Source: Notospermus geniculatus (lineage: Eukaryota; Nemertea; Pilidiophora; Heteronemertea; Lineidae). Taken from it: a stretch of DNA of 64,000 bases. Made by a program: the position numbers and the translations under genes. The notes under the pieces were generated by a model. It saw only the letters and a program-made list of their open reading frames with translations, had not been told where the DNA came from and did no database searches. This document shows positions 44,935 through 56,573 of this stretch, in pieces. Every line of letters begins with the position of its first letter. The first letter of the stretch is position 1. The stretch is taken from assembly GCA_002633025.1 (NCBI GenBank), contig NMRB01001500.1, positions 110,091-174,090 on the forward strand, in the 5' to 3' direction.

Positions 44935-45095
44935 TTGTAATTATTCAGCTTTCATGTCATCATCAGTGTTTATCCAATCACTTCATTAAACAATTTGAAT
45001 ACCGATGATATCTATTGGATCCTCATATTGAATCCAAAGAAAATCAATAAATAAAAAGCCCCAACGATGTTTTGAAGGCTTCTATTTCATTTTGC
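44935..45095. repeat. 161-bp direct repeat, member 1
   Basis: Begins TGTAATTATTCAGCTTTCAT and appears identical throughout to 45560-45720. The 464 bp between them contain a TATA-like GTATATAAACGGCGG at about 45219 and a GC-rich block open on both strands. Confidence 0.85.
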
Positions 45096-45559
45096 GGCGC
45101 GTGAAGGCTTCTTATCACAAAAATTCACTGGATGGTTTGGAGTAGTGGTGGTGGGAATTCCCCATTTCAAACGTTAATTACATAATGACGCCAAGTTGCA
45201 TAACCCAATTTAGCCGTGTGTATATAAACGGCGGTTCTTCTGTTCTCTCTCGGGACCGTTTATTTGTCCGTCGTTTTGTCCTTGGGCGCCACCGGGTCAT
45301 GCGGGCGGGACGTTTTTGCTTTCGTCCGTGCCAAGGCTCCAAGGCCTGGGTGGTTCTCTTGGCTGAATGCCAACACGACGCGCGTCACGCGTGCGATATG
45401 GGGAATCCCAACTCCGACGGCCTTCAAAACAGTCACAGGGAAGACTCCGTCAGTAGGCTCTAATTCCTCCAAGGTCAGGTCCAGATTTTTGATTTTGCGA
45501 GTGTGTTCACAGAAAGTGATCACTTTCTACATTTTAATTTCAGAGAGTAATTATTCAGC

Positions 45560-45720
45560 TTGTAATTATTCAGCTTTCATGTCATCATCAGTGTTTATCC
45601 AATCACTTCATTAAACAATTTGAATACCGATGATATCTATTGGATCCTCATATTGAATCCAAAGAAAATCAATAAATAAAAAGCCCCAACGATGTTTTGA
45701 AGGCTTCTATTTCATTTTGC
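45560..45720. repeat. 161-bp direct repeat, member 2
   Basis: Partner of 44935-45095. No clear target duplication outside the pair and no TG...CA LTR ends. The origin is unclear: a small terminal-repeat retroelement or a local duplication. Confidence 0.85.
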
Positions 45721-45754
45721 AGAGAGATAATTAATTTCAGAGAGATAATTTTTT

Positions 45755-46114
45755 AGGGACCTTCTCAAAATAAATTTGAAGCCTAAAAGATGAAATTTTT
45801 TCATCTCTCTGTGAACCCCCTCCCCCCTCCCCAAAAGATGAAAAAGTGAAGAAGTCTGGCTTCAACACTGGGCAGGCCAAAATATGCCTCTATGTTGCTA
45901 GAAACTTCCCTTCCTACAAGGTTTAAAGCATCACTTTGTGTGTTTCTGCGGATGTAAAGAGAAAAAATGAAGCAAAATTCAATTGGTACCTTGGAATGGT
46001 GAAGCCAGAAAGGTACCCAGGAAACGAAATTTTGGCCATAAAATGAAAACCCCCTCCCCCTAGATGAAAAAATTTCATCTTTTAGGCTTCAAATTTATTT
46101 TGAGAAGGTCCCTT
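45755..46114. mobile_element. MITE with 53-bp terminal inverted repeats
   Basis: Arms begin AGGGACCTTCTCAAAATAAA and are inverted perfectly or nearly so at the right end, 360 bp overall, next to TA. The interior has C-rich runs and no ORF. Confidence 0.8.
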
Positions 46115-46479
46115 ACCTCATCCCTGATTGTCCAGTTCATCACTGAACAAGCCCAGGCACCAATTTTGATGACAGACACAACAAAACAATTAAAGGCGCT
46201 AATTGTTCAATGAGTGATCAAAAACATTTTTATTGTAAAAACAATTTATACAATAGCATCACAGATTGGTTATACCTTGTGAGATCACATGGCTCATACA
46301 CATGACTGTATTATTTTCAATGATTCAAATGGGATATGGAACTTATAGACTCAAAGGCCATTTAGTAAAATTTTCATTTAAAATTGGATTTATTTGTTCA
46401 AGCTCAACATGACCACAGGACAATTTCAAAGGTTTGACAATGAGAGAGCTTTGTGGAGTGCATTGTCCTCAGTGGTGAG

Positions 46480-47371
46480 TTAGATGGTCTCATCCTCCCT
46501 GTGTATCAATGGGATCATGCTTGGGTGCATAATGTACAGATCTGTACGTCCTGCTCCTTGGCACATTCCAAAAACCTGGCACATGTGGTGAGGTGATAGA
46601 GTGACATTGACAAGCTTGTCCAAAAGTTGTTCCACAGCATCTTCACACTGAAGAAAGACAATGAGATTCATGATTGATCACTGTGTGTGGTGAATCAGTG
46701 GTGAAGAAATCACAACTCTCTTTTGAGGCATCTGATTCCATGCTGAAAAACTCCCAATTTAATGAATAAGAAGTACAGATTTGAAGCATATGTACATACC
46801 ACTTTATCAGTTGGTGGGGGCATTCTGTCACAGATATCTTTTGCAGCTTCTTTGATGAAACCCTGAAAAAGCACAAATAAATTCAGTATAATAAAGCTCA
46901 ACGAGACCATGGATGTACCCCCAAACATGGAAAAGAGGTCATGCAATGTTGTGGTTTTCAACTTATACACAGAGTTATTTCTCACCATGTTCTCCATGAT
47001 GAACGAGTGCAGCTTTTCACTGATCTGAAGACAAATGGAGCATTTGAAGGATGTTTTTTTATCATCATGGATGATCCTCAGAGGAAGAACTTCTGAATCC
47101 GCAGCTGAAACAAAGGAGAAAGTCATGCAGACCTGAGAATCATAACCACTTAACTTGCAGCCATCTTGTGCCTAAAACACAGGCATCCCATGCCTTTATT
47201 CAGAAATCAGTACCAGTATTGAATGCATACACTGACTGCTATGTTTAATTTCATTTATGACTTACAAGGACACATTCCCACCTGTGGCAAAGCACATACT
47301 GCTTGTGGAGAAACCATCTTGTCAAAATAAGATTCCAACATATTCACCACCTGCTTGCTGAAAGCTGGACA
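46480..47371 (-). CDS. Prosaposin-like saposin B domain protein, 3' part
   Basis: Four exons in phase: 47266-47371, 46986-47104, 46800-46862 and 46480-46647 (456 nt, 151 aa plus stop). The first encodes the second half of one saposin B domain (CPAFSKQVVNMLESYFDKMV, VCALPQVGMCP). The next three give a complete six-cysteine saposin B domain: CSICLQISEKLHSF, KDICDRMPPPTDK, CEDAVEQLLDKLV and HHMCQVFGMC. A short tail ends IHREDETI. Saposins bind and present lipids to lysosomal hydrolases or act on membranes. The 5' exons are missing behind the N-run at 47439. No C-terminal saposin A-type domain follows, unlike vertebrate prosaposin. Confidence 0.75.
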
Positions 47372-47438
47372 CTGAAAGATAAGAACTTTGATAGTGACTG
47401 CAGCAGCGGTTTGGGGATTAACCTATGTGATGACCTNN

Positions 47439-48091
47439 NNNNNNNNNNNNNNNNNNNNNNNNNNNNNNNNNNNNNNNNNNNNNNNNNNNNNNNNNNNNNN
47501 NNNNNNNNNNNNNNNNNNNNNNNNNNNNNNNNNNNNNNNNNNNNNNNNNNNNNNNNNNNNNNNNNNNNNNNNNNNNNNNNNNNNNNNNNNNNNNNNNNNN
47601 NNNNNNNNNNNNNNNNNNNNNNNNNNNNNNNNNNNNNNNNNNNNNNNNNNNNNNNNNNNNNNNNNNNNNNNNNNNNNNNNNNNNNNNNNNNNNNNNNNNN
47701 NNNNNNNNNNNNNNNNNNNNNNNNNNNNNNNNNNNNNNNNNNNNNNNNNNNNNNNNNNNNNNNNNNNNNNNNNNNNNNNNNNNNNNNNNNNNNNNNNNNN
47801 NNNNNNNNNNNNNNNNNNNNNNNNNNNNNNNNNNNNNNNNNNNNNNNNNNNNNNNNNNNNNNNNNNNNNNNNNNNNNNNNNNNNNNNNNNNNNNNNNNNN
47901 NNNNNNNNNNNNNNNNNNNNNNNNNNNNNNNNNNNNNNNNNNNNNNNNNNNNNNNNNNNNNNNNNNNNNNNNNNNNNNNNNNNNNNNNNNNNNNNNNNNN
48001 NNNNNNNNNNNNNNNNNNNNNNNNNNNNNNNNNNNNNNNNNNNNNNNNNNNNNNNNNNNNNNNNNNNNNNNNNNNNNNNNNNNNNNNNNNN
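47439..48091. other. Assembly gap
   Basis: Run of N, about 653 positions. Apparent long reading frames through it are artefacts. Confidence 0.99.
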
Positions 48092-48456
48092 CTTCCAACT
48101 TTGTGTTACTACAGGTACACTCTGCCTTTAAATGAAGATTCACAGGAGAATGCTTATCTGACAAGAGTGGATTGAAACAATCAACATACAGATCATCAAC
48201 TTTACTAAATAACATAGGAGAAGCAATGAACAAGTCGTCAACACTCTTATTACATGTTGTTTCACCTTTTGAACGATCTTGACCCACTCGGCCATTCATA
48301 ACAAGCATGCCTAAGCTTCTGCACATATCTAAGGTTCTATGCCCATAGTTGTTGTGGGGCGACTTCTCTTTGGACAACCGGATCAGCTGTGTATCAGATA
48401 AAATAGTTGAATCAGACAGTATATCATTAGCCATGTTACAAACCTCTGAATCTGGT
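48092..48456 (-). mobile_element. Non-LTR retrotransposon fragment (endonuclease domain C-terminal part)
   Basis: The minus-strand frame contains NYGHRTLDMCRSLGMLVMNG, TTCNKSVDDLFIASP and LLSDKHSPVNLHL. These are the closing motifs of the APE-type endonuclease of LINEs, with the S-D-x-H active-site block. It is truncated by the gap on one side and by the start of the SHMT duplicated segment on the other. Confidence 0.75.
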
Positions 48457-49063
48457 AACGAGTGCGAGTGTAGCGCCACAAGTTGTGGGAATGAGGAACC
48501 AATATCATGAACTGCTCCAACTCGCTGTTATCAGGCCACGTCAACCAAAACATGGTTTAATTGGAAGTAGTGTAGTTTTGGTGCTCCTCATCAACTCCAC
48601 CAGTAATCTTTTTCAACGCAGTGTCAATTCCTGCACAGTGCAGCGGAAAACATCAGCGGCGTAGTACAATTAGCTGCTCCCTACTTGTCCAGACATTTTA
48701 TAAAACCTCCCTTTACTTTACCGACACTGACACAGCCCATATTACTTTTTCATACGATTTTAATAGCGTCCCTTCAATTCAAAGTGTGAATGATGATAAA
48801 GGGAATTTGTAAGTGTCTTCAAAGTGTGAATAAAGAGAGAAGGAATTTTGTTGTGAAAATCTATTTTATATTTCTTCTAAGAATAACTTGCATTGATTAT
48901 AACATATCAGACTTCGGAAGAACAAATGCACCCAGGATAGCCCACAGCCATCAAAAAAATAGACTAAAGTGTATACCCTTTATTTTTCAAATACCAACAT
49001 CACCCTTGGATGTTGATGTATCAAGAAGTTGAGAGGAATTCTGTTGCTGGCTCAACAATCGTA

Positions 49064-49546
49064 CCGTATTTATGCGTATTGAAGCACATGCGCTTATAAA
49101 CGAAAATCGCTTGTTTTAAGGCCTTTTTCCTGCCTTCGTTTTGCCCGATTATAAGCACATGCGCTTATACATTTCTGGAACAAAACCGCTTCTTTGGCGC
49201 CTTTTTCTGGCCAAGGATGTTGTCGGCTCAGATCGTCGGCGCATTCTAGACACAAACGATAATTAGTCCGTTGGTTGTGGTTGTCGGCACGTGCCAAGGC
49301 GATCGCTGTCCGCGATCGGCAAACTGACCCGCGCCGCCGGGACTCGCCGAGTAAGTAGGTATCGTATACACTGAACTTTAATGCAAACTAACACTTATGG
49401 CCGTACGAAATCCACTAAAACGGATGTTCCTTTTGGAATCATTGGTCACATCACTTTTTGTTCGAATTTAAGCGCACTGTGCTTATATTCGAATTTTAGC
49501 ACACGTCGATTATAAGCGCAGTGTGCTAAAATACGCATAAATACGG
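49064..49546. mobile_element. 483-bp TA-flanked MITE, specific to SHMT segment A
   Basis: Perfect 17-bp terminal inverted repeats CCGTATTTATGCGTATT. A TA dinucleotide lies on each side (49062-49063, 49547-49548). The sister segment at about 60718 reads TTGTACAAC with a single TA, the empty site. Mariner-like by target and ends. Confidence 0.85.
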
Positions 49547-49969
49547 TACAACAAAATGACAGCAGAAACCCTGCATCGACCAGTGACACAATTTTTGAAT
49601 TACAGGAGAAATGCACAAACCAAAGAAGTTCACCAGTGGTTCACCCACTGGTGAACAAATGCAAAGCAACCCTCAGGGGGATCCAGGACTTTTCAACATG
49701 GATAACAGAGGAAAAGATAGCACATTGGATAACAGGGAAAAGATAGCACATTGGTGTGGCACATCATATTGACTGATGTGATGAAGTGATGAGGGCGAAA
49801 AATCACTAACTCATCACCAGTAAGAAAAGAGGATGAGAGGTGAGAAGCACACTTCTGTTGTCAGAGCATTGGAATGAAATGCGGAGTGTTATGGTCATAC
49901 AATGAACACAGTTTATGTACAGTAAGCTGTACACGGACAATATCCTTTTTTTCAGTTCCACTGAAAGGT

Positions 49970-52845
49970 TTAAAGCACATCATGTCCTGGCATGGGGAAC
50001 TGTAGAGCAAATGCTTCAACTTCTTGTTTCAATGCAGCAATTTTCTGTTTCACCGACTCATCAGTTGCGATCTTTGCTTTAAAATCTTTCAGTAGTTTAC
50101 CACAGTCTTTGTTGATTTCAACCGCAAGTTGAACTCCTGCAAAAGAAGAACTGAATTCTTGAGAAAAGTGTGATTTGGAATTGGGAACGCAAATGAAGAT
50201 TTCTGATATAGCACTGACAGGTGGAATTTGAACCAAACCGGATCATGATGCCACTATGATGATGAAAACTTGCACAGAATTTGGAGATATTATGTCAGTA
50301 TAAAGTCATTTACCCCTGTCAATAAATTCAGCCACCTTCTCAAAGTCCTTCTCTTTCAAATTTCTTGATGTGAGAGCGGGAGATCCCAGACGGAGTCCAC
50401 TTGGTCGCAGGGCACTCTTATCACCAGGGCATGTGTTCTTATTGACCGCAATGCTAATTTCTTCAAGCACAAATTCGGGTCTGGCACCGTCAATGCCCTT
50501 GGAGCGGAGGTCAACGAGAATCAAGTGATTGTCTGTGCCACCTTGAAAATAGGTTGTCAGATATCAATAAATAAGTGAGATACCGGTATGTCATGTATGT
50601 CAATTTTTTTGCAATTACACTGTACTCCTTACTGATAAGTATTAGTATTCCTTATCAAATACATGTATGACCCAGACCACTTGGACATTAGCCCTTTAGG
50701 CCGCAAGAAATAACAACTTACCAGTGACAATTTTGTATCCTCTGTCAGCAAGATACTTTGACATCGTACGACAATTGGCAACCGTCTGCTTCTGATATTC
50801 AACAAATGCTGGTTCTGCTGCTTGTTTCAACGCGACAGCGACGCCAGCGATGGCATGATTATGTGGTCCACCTTGGAGCCCTGGGAAGACTGCTTCATTG
50901 ATTCGCTTCTCCACGTCGTACATGATCTTCTCCCCCTTCGCTGTCACCTTCCTGACACCTAAATTGAGACGGCACATTCAGGCATTGGATGCAATGCAGC
51001 AGACAAACTGGTCTAATTAAACTCCACAATCGTCCACTCTCCAACACATCAGGATATGGCTTTACGTGCGACTTTATTCCGAAAAGAAGTTTGCATTTTC
51101 TCACCTTTACGATAAAATATGATGCCAGACCGTGGTCCCCTGAGCGTCTTGTGCGTTGTGCTTGTCACAATATCACAATATTCAAACGGACTGTCCATGA
51201 GCCCAGTTGCAACAAGGCCGCTGATATGCGCCATATCCGCCATCAGGTATGCACCGTGTTCATCCGCGATCTCACGGAATCTTTTGTAGTCAAGGTTACG
51301 GGAGTAACAGCTGATACCTGTGAAAGAAGGGCAGAAACATTCAGGTGAATGATTGATTATGTAACCACAGCCAAATGATCAGAGACGCTCTGTCCCTGCC
51401 CTCGGCTTTGCTCTCAAGTTACAGGAACCTTCAATGGCAAGATCCAATCTGCTTATTGTTCTGCGACTTATTAAAGCCATACAATCACGAGAGCTACCGT
51501 AGCCGTCGATTCACATTTTGGTTCGAACACTCGTTGAAAAAGTCACGTGAAAGTGGCATGCTTCCATATGAAATAATCTGATTGATGATCGACTCTGACC
51601 ACAACACTTGTTTTTCGTCATCTAACTATTGCTAAGAAACTTTTTCGCATTATTGTTCGAACAAAAATGTGAATCGACGGCTATGGTAGCTCTCGTGATT
51701 GTATGGCTTTAAGAATCGCCATACCTGCAATGATCATCTTGGGATGGAAGAGCCTGGCATTTGCTGCCAACTGGTCATAGTCGATGAGGCCTGTCTCTGG
51801 ATTGACTTTATACGGCATGGACTCAAAGAAAATGGACGTTGCAGAGATTCTCTTATTGGCAGTCATGAAGCCGTGTGTCAAGTGACCGCCGTCGGGGAGA
51901 TCCAGGCCCATGATTCGCCCATGGGGCTCTACAAGTGCAGTGTATACGGCAAAGTTTGCAGGAGATCCTGACAACGGTTGGACATTGACACCCCATTCTT
52001 CTGGATTCAGGCGGTATGCTGCAAGAGCACGCTTCTGGCACAGGCTTTCCATCTCATCAATGAATTGTGCACCTCCATAATACCTGAAAACAATATTGGG
52101 TGCTTGTAAGAATGATACAAAGATGCAGAAAACACAACATACCCTTGAATGGGAGTGACATCTCTGTGGGTGGGAACTGACATGCAAGGACTCCAGTATT
52201 CTCCACATGGCTTTTTGTTAGGGTGGCCCGCCCTACCTTGGCATTTTACCACCCTACCTACCATAGAAGTAGTCACCCTACCTTGCAGCCCAATTTTGTA
52301 ATGGTTACACCCCCTACCTTAAATTGCAAATGGGAAATCCTGGAATTTCAAAGGTACCACCCTACATTAGGAAATCCTGTGGAGAATACTGGCACTCCCA
52401 TTTCTGTGGCTGGGAACTGACTGAGACTTAACGGTTTTATCCCATCACTATCAGAATTGAAATGCTCACAAAATCAACTGACTAAGGTCCAGCCACATGA
52501 TCGATGCCTGGCCGATACATTTAAACGATTGATCGAAGCACTCATCGGCATCGACCAATGTTGCAATGAATGAACAGATCTTAAATCTCACCTGTTTCCA
52601 ATAGTGCCCTCTGAATATTTGTTATTCAAACAGGACCCAAGAGCCTGAAGTGCAGCTCTACTCGCAAAGTTCTCCGAAGCGATCAGCTCAAGACCCCTCT
52701 TCTGACGATCCTTCTCCTTCAAGATAATGTTGTAGATCGCTGGGTCGTCGACAGAGAGATCATCCTGAAGTTTCCAGGGATGGTCACCACTACCATTTAT
52801 GGCATTAGCATGTCCATTGGCTGCTGGAGCTGGGTCAACTTCCAT
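49970..52845 (-). CDS. SHMT1: Serine hydroxymethyltransferase, cytosolic type, copy A
   Basis: PLP enzyme interconverting serine plus tetrahydrofolate with glycine plus 5,10-methylene-tetrahydrofolate. Six exons in phase: 52592-52845, 51725-52083, 51105-51317, 50722-50958, 50314-50541 and 49970-50136 (1458 nt, 485 aa; human SHMT1 is 483). Recognisable blocks: [64 protein letters not shown], the PLP lysine in [15 protein letters not shown], and [12 protein letters not shown]. There is no mitochondrial presequence; the N terminus is [15 protein letters not shown]. Every catalytic block is intact. It differs from copy B at only about two visible residues (Ile/Met 16, Lys/Asn 25). Confidence 0.95.
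51471..51712. mobile_element. 242-bp MITE in SHMT-A intron 2
   Basis: Termini TTAAAGCCATACAATCACGA are inverted at the right end over about 28 bp. The sister copy at 62566-62578 is uninterrupted (GCGACTTAAGAATCG), so the target was TTA or TTAA. The right end lies 11 bp from the exon 2 donor. Confidence 0.82.
52192..52396. repeat. Inverted repeat in SHMT intron 1 (also at about 63056-63260)
   Basis: CCAGTATTCTCCACATGG at the left is inverted as CCTGTGGAGAATACTGG at the right, enclosing CACCCTACC words. Present in both SHMT copies, so older than their split. TGGGAACTGAC is repeated directly outside the arms. Confidence 0.55.
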
Positions 52846-53118
52846 TTTTTTTCACTGCAAAAAGTAATTCGTTAGTGTTTTCATTGTGGCCATAGGCCTA
52901 TTCATATCACTGATATTGGAGGTAGGCCCTAGGCCCTATAAACAAAACAATTTTTTGCCAGTCACACGGTCCATCTAGAGAGATTAAGTTCTTTTGTTTT
53001 GAAAGTCTGAGGTGACCGCCACGAAACTCCGATAACTAGCTAGGCCTAGGCCTTCAGTCATGGTCCCTTTTGGTCATAGGCCTACCACCATGATCGACCA
53101 CCTTAGAAACTGGCTTAA

Positions 53119-55094
53119 ATTGGCTGTTGACTGGAGTTATAGAGACCTTTTTAACTGGCAAGCTTCTCAAATTCCATTAGGCCTAGTAGAAATGTCGCGA
53201 ATGAAAAGTGCCCTTTTCTAGGTTGAAGTGCCCTTTTCACAAAGTTTGCCCCATGCCCTTCTGAAATCCTAGAATTAACACTGCTTGCTTAGCATCCCAT
53301 CGGGTACGGGGGTAGGCCTATGGCAAAATGACAAGGCCAAGATGTTTGACAGATTTTGATTGAACTGAATTGAATGGATGTGGTTGACAGATTGAAAACT
53401 TCGCGCCATGGCCGCTGGCGGGAACATCATTGTCATGTGACCAATCTATCAGCCATGTCATCACCATGTAGGCCTAGGCTGCTGTAGGCCTACATCAATG
53501 TAGGCCTACACGCGCACTAGCCTAGGCCTACATTTATCGTACATGTGTCGCCCACCCATGCCCAGCAAGCAGCATGCCAGCTGGCCAGCAGGAGAGAAGA
53601 AGTTGAATAAAGACCCAAATTACTAGGCCTAACTTAAGGGCCTACAGCGGAGTAGCTAGAAGCATAGTCGAAATAACAGTAGCTAGGCCCTAGCAATGCA
53701 GATGACAGTCGTCGTCTAGGTGTGGCCGGCCGGACTTACGCAACAAGTCAAGTAGGCTAGGCTAAACAAAACGATTCGCTTCGTGAACGCAAACCTCGTC
53801 AAAGATAATTGATCAATGAGGCCGGGAGCGGGAAACCCTTCGTATTTATGGAAGAAATCCACCAATGGGCACTCGGCTAAGTAACTGGACCAATCAACGC
53901 CATCAAGAAGAACGGTTAGTGACATCTCGCGAATATGTTGTGAACGAAAGAGGTAAACAGAAGCACATGGCTGTGACTTCGGACCTTTTCTTCTACAACC
54001 GGGGTGGACCACCCGCGTTAGGCCAAGGCTCACTTGGAGGAATCAGTGTAGAGGCTTTGGCAGGGCGCGGCCAGGATTTCTACGGAGGGGGGGGGGGTGT
54101 TCTGAAGATTCTAAAGATTCTAGTGATGGCCAGCGACGACAGACTCTCAGGTGCTGGGTGAAAATTTCAAAAATATCTGATTTGCCAGATGCGATGTATG
54201 GCCAATCCCGGAGAAAACTTGTTGGTTGACGATCGAGAGAGGTCCGAACTAATCAGGCCTCATACAAAGGCGCAGCATTTATAATATTCAACAGTCCCAT
54301 GGAGAAGTAGCGTAAAAAATCAGTCGACCTGCAAAGATAAGGGGGCCTGGGGGTAGGCCTGCACCCCCGGGGCCTGCAGTCATGGTATCATGCTCTATCG
54401 TAAGAGCCATTAGTTGTTGTGAAAGTTTCCATATTGGAAATGAACATAAAAATCCATGTCCTTGACAAGAATAGCATCTTCCAGTATAGAATCAGCGAGT
54501 CATGCCAAGTTATTTTAGTCATACGCGGAGCTTACTAGCCATCTAAACCCGGATCAGTATCACAGTCGTAAACATGTTAGAGAACACGGACATTTACCGG
54601 TACGTAGTAGGCTACTCAAGTATTCATGGATTTCCGGAAGAGACGGCTCTACTGTTGCTCGGACTTTAGTCCTGCACGCGTCGAGGGAAATATGAAACAT
54701 CATGCACCGTTACTGGCAGCTCATGGCTCTTCGATCAAGAGTAACGGTGGAGGAGCAGTGAGGGGGTGAAAGTCCGTCTCCACTGATCGTCGATTCAGCA
54801 CTGAGTTCATTTCATGACACTGAGGGAGATGAAGTAGGGCAGATCAGCGCGACAAGAGAGCCTGCGTTCGGACCGGCGTCTGTAGCCTACTTCCCCCCGA
54901 GTAGGCCTATAGTAAGTGCGCTGGCCCGTTGTCCACAAGCTTCTGTCCATGATAGTTGGACGTTTTGTTGCAAGGTAGGAGAAACAAGTGGGCTAAGACG
55001 GACCGAAGACGGCCACCCCACTATACACCGCTGCTGCCTATTTTTGACACCCAAATAGTTAGTAGCCCATGTGCTGCATTGCATTTCAGCCAGG
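53119..55094. other. Intergenic, no gene seen
   Basis: Rich in AGGCCTA words. Frames on both strands lack recognisable motifs or paired splice sites. An RNA promoter for SHMT-A is expected near 52.9 kb, but no motif is decisive. Confidence 0.45.
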
Positions 55095-55541
55095 GGCGTA
55101 CATCGCAGTTGCGACTGGAAGCGCAACTGTTCTGATCAGTCGCTGCTGATATCGCAAATTCAGCAACTCAGTAAAACTAGGTCCAGTCAGTCGTCATGTC
55201 CTGACCGCGTACGTATCGCACTTGCGACTGCAGCAACTCTGCTCGGGTAACATCCGGGGCATTGAGACTCGGTTTTGTTCAGAACCCTGGCACTGATCGG
55301 TCGCAAGCCCGCGAACATCGCAGCGACTGAACGAAACTGGGTACAACTAGTCGCTAGAAAGTTGAACATGTGCAACTGGCGGCGACTGGCAAAATCTCAG
55401 TTCCAGCGAGTCGCAAGGGTGCGTACGTACATCTACCATTTCTGGCGACTGATGTCGCCTCAAGTTCCAGCTAGATCCTCCCAGTCGCCAGGTAGCTCAG
55501 TGGCGACTAGTTGTCTCCAGTCGCAAGTGTGATACAGCGCA
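55095..55541. mobile_element. MITE with GCGACT-rich interior
   Basis: Ends CATCGCAGTTGCGACTGGA and TCCAGTCGCAAGTGTGATAC are inverted, with an inner CGTACGTATCGCACTTGCGA / GTCGCAAGGGTGCGTACGTA pair. The word GCGACT or AGTCGC occurs well over a dozen times inside. Confidence 0.65.
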
Positions 55542-56210
55542 TTGGGTGGAGGCCGCCACCAATTTTTTTCGATTTTGTTGAAATTTCATCTATCGCAGGT
55601 GGTTAATTTCATCTGGAGTAGCATAGCTCGATCCCTACTCGGACGCACGCACGTGCGTGCGAGCGAGGGAGCGATGCCAAGAGGACCTGATTTCTTCAGG
55701 ATGGGGAGGTTGGGGGGGGGGTTAGTCAGGGCCCTAGGCTAAAGACGGACCCCAACCAAAAAAAAATTATTTTGCAATTCAGTGGGAAACTGTTGATTTC
55801 ATTTTCCATTGTAACATTTGTCTTTTTGTTTTAAATGTTTCATAGTGATTAGGTTTGACATCCGATTGTTCAAGAGTAAACCACTTAACACTTTAATTAG
55901 AAGTTAATAGATGGTGCGCCTTAGGCCACTTTCCCCGATATTGATCGGCTTTTGCAACAGAGAAAAACACGGCAGTTGTCGGTGGAAACTAGGCGGTCAA
56001 CGCGAAAAAGCTGCGCTGGAAGCGGTTAACACCGGGGGGTTAACAGCCATCCTCTGCATGGTAACCACGGATGTTATTCTATAAGGTTGAGGTGGAGTTC
56101 AAACTCTCAAGTGGAGCAGCGCCATGGCGCTGCTCCACTGTCACGTGAGAGGTTTCTTAACGCGATCGACTTGGCTGTCAGCAATTCGGCGATGAGCAGT
56201 CGTTCATGAT

Positions 56211-56333
56211 TAGGGAGGTTTCGCAAGCGCCCGGTTAGGCCCTGCGACGACGTTTATCTATTGTGTGGGTATACCCAAACAATAGATATAACGTCGTCGT
56301 ATGGCCTAACCGGGCGCTTGCGAAACCTCCCTA
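56211..56333. mobile_element. 123-bp palindromic element upstream of GPCR-A
   Basis: The left arm starts TAGGGAGGTTTCGCAAGCGC and is inverted nearly perfectly at the right end, around GTGTGGGTATACCCAAAC. ATGAT occurs just outside both ends (offset by CT on the right). It lies about 240 bp upstream of the GPCR-A start codon. Confidence 0.75.
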
Positions 56334-56573
56334 CTATGATTCTTTCGACGAACTACAGATGGCAGTCAGGTACAGCACCTTAGAGCGCTTAGAGATGGCG
56401 ACACCATTCACCGATGACCGACAGCAAAATCTTGCCTCTCGTTTCGACCCAGTTGCGTAGTGGAGCTTGAAGAAAGAAAGAGAGACAGATAAGATAGAAG
56501 ACAGATGGCAGGATTCACAGGCTGCGAGGCCTTTTAACAGAATAAGACTACCATCAGTCCACAACACACAAAC

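Larger units (their letters stand above)
48457..53118. repeat. SHMT duplicated segment, member A
   Basis: Colinear with 60093-63968, starting ACGAGTGCGAGTGTAGCGCC. It contains two MITE insertions (49064-49546, 51471-51712) missing from the partner. Neither end is at an N. Confidence 0.9.

Noticed and set aside
45185-45614. Overlapping frames of 87-116 codons on both strands between the 161-bp repeats
   Set aside because: A GC-rich block open on both strands, with no recognised motif or splice support; reported only as part of the repeat finding.
47303-48479. Long open frames of about 250-350 codons across the 47.4-48.1 kb region
   Set aside because: They are mostly N positions of an assembly gap. 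Only the LINE endonuclease end at 48092-48456 has real sequence.
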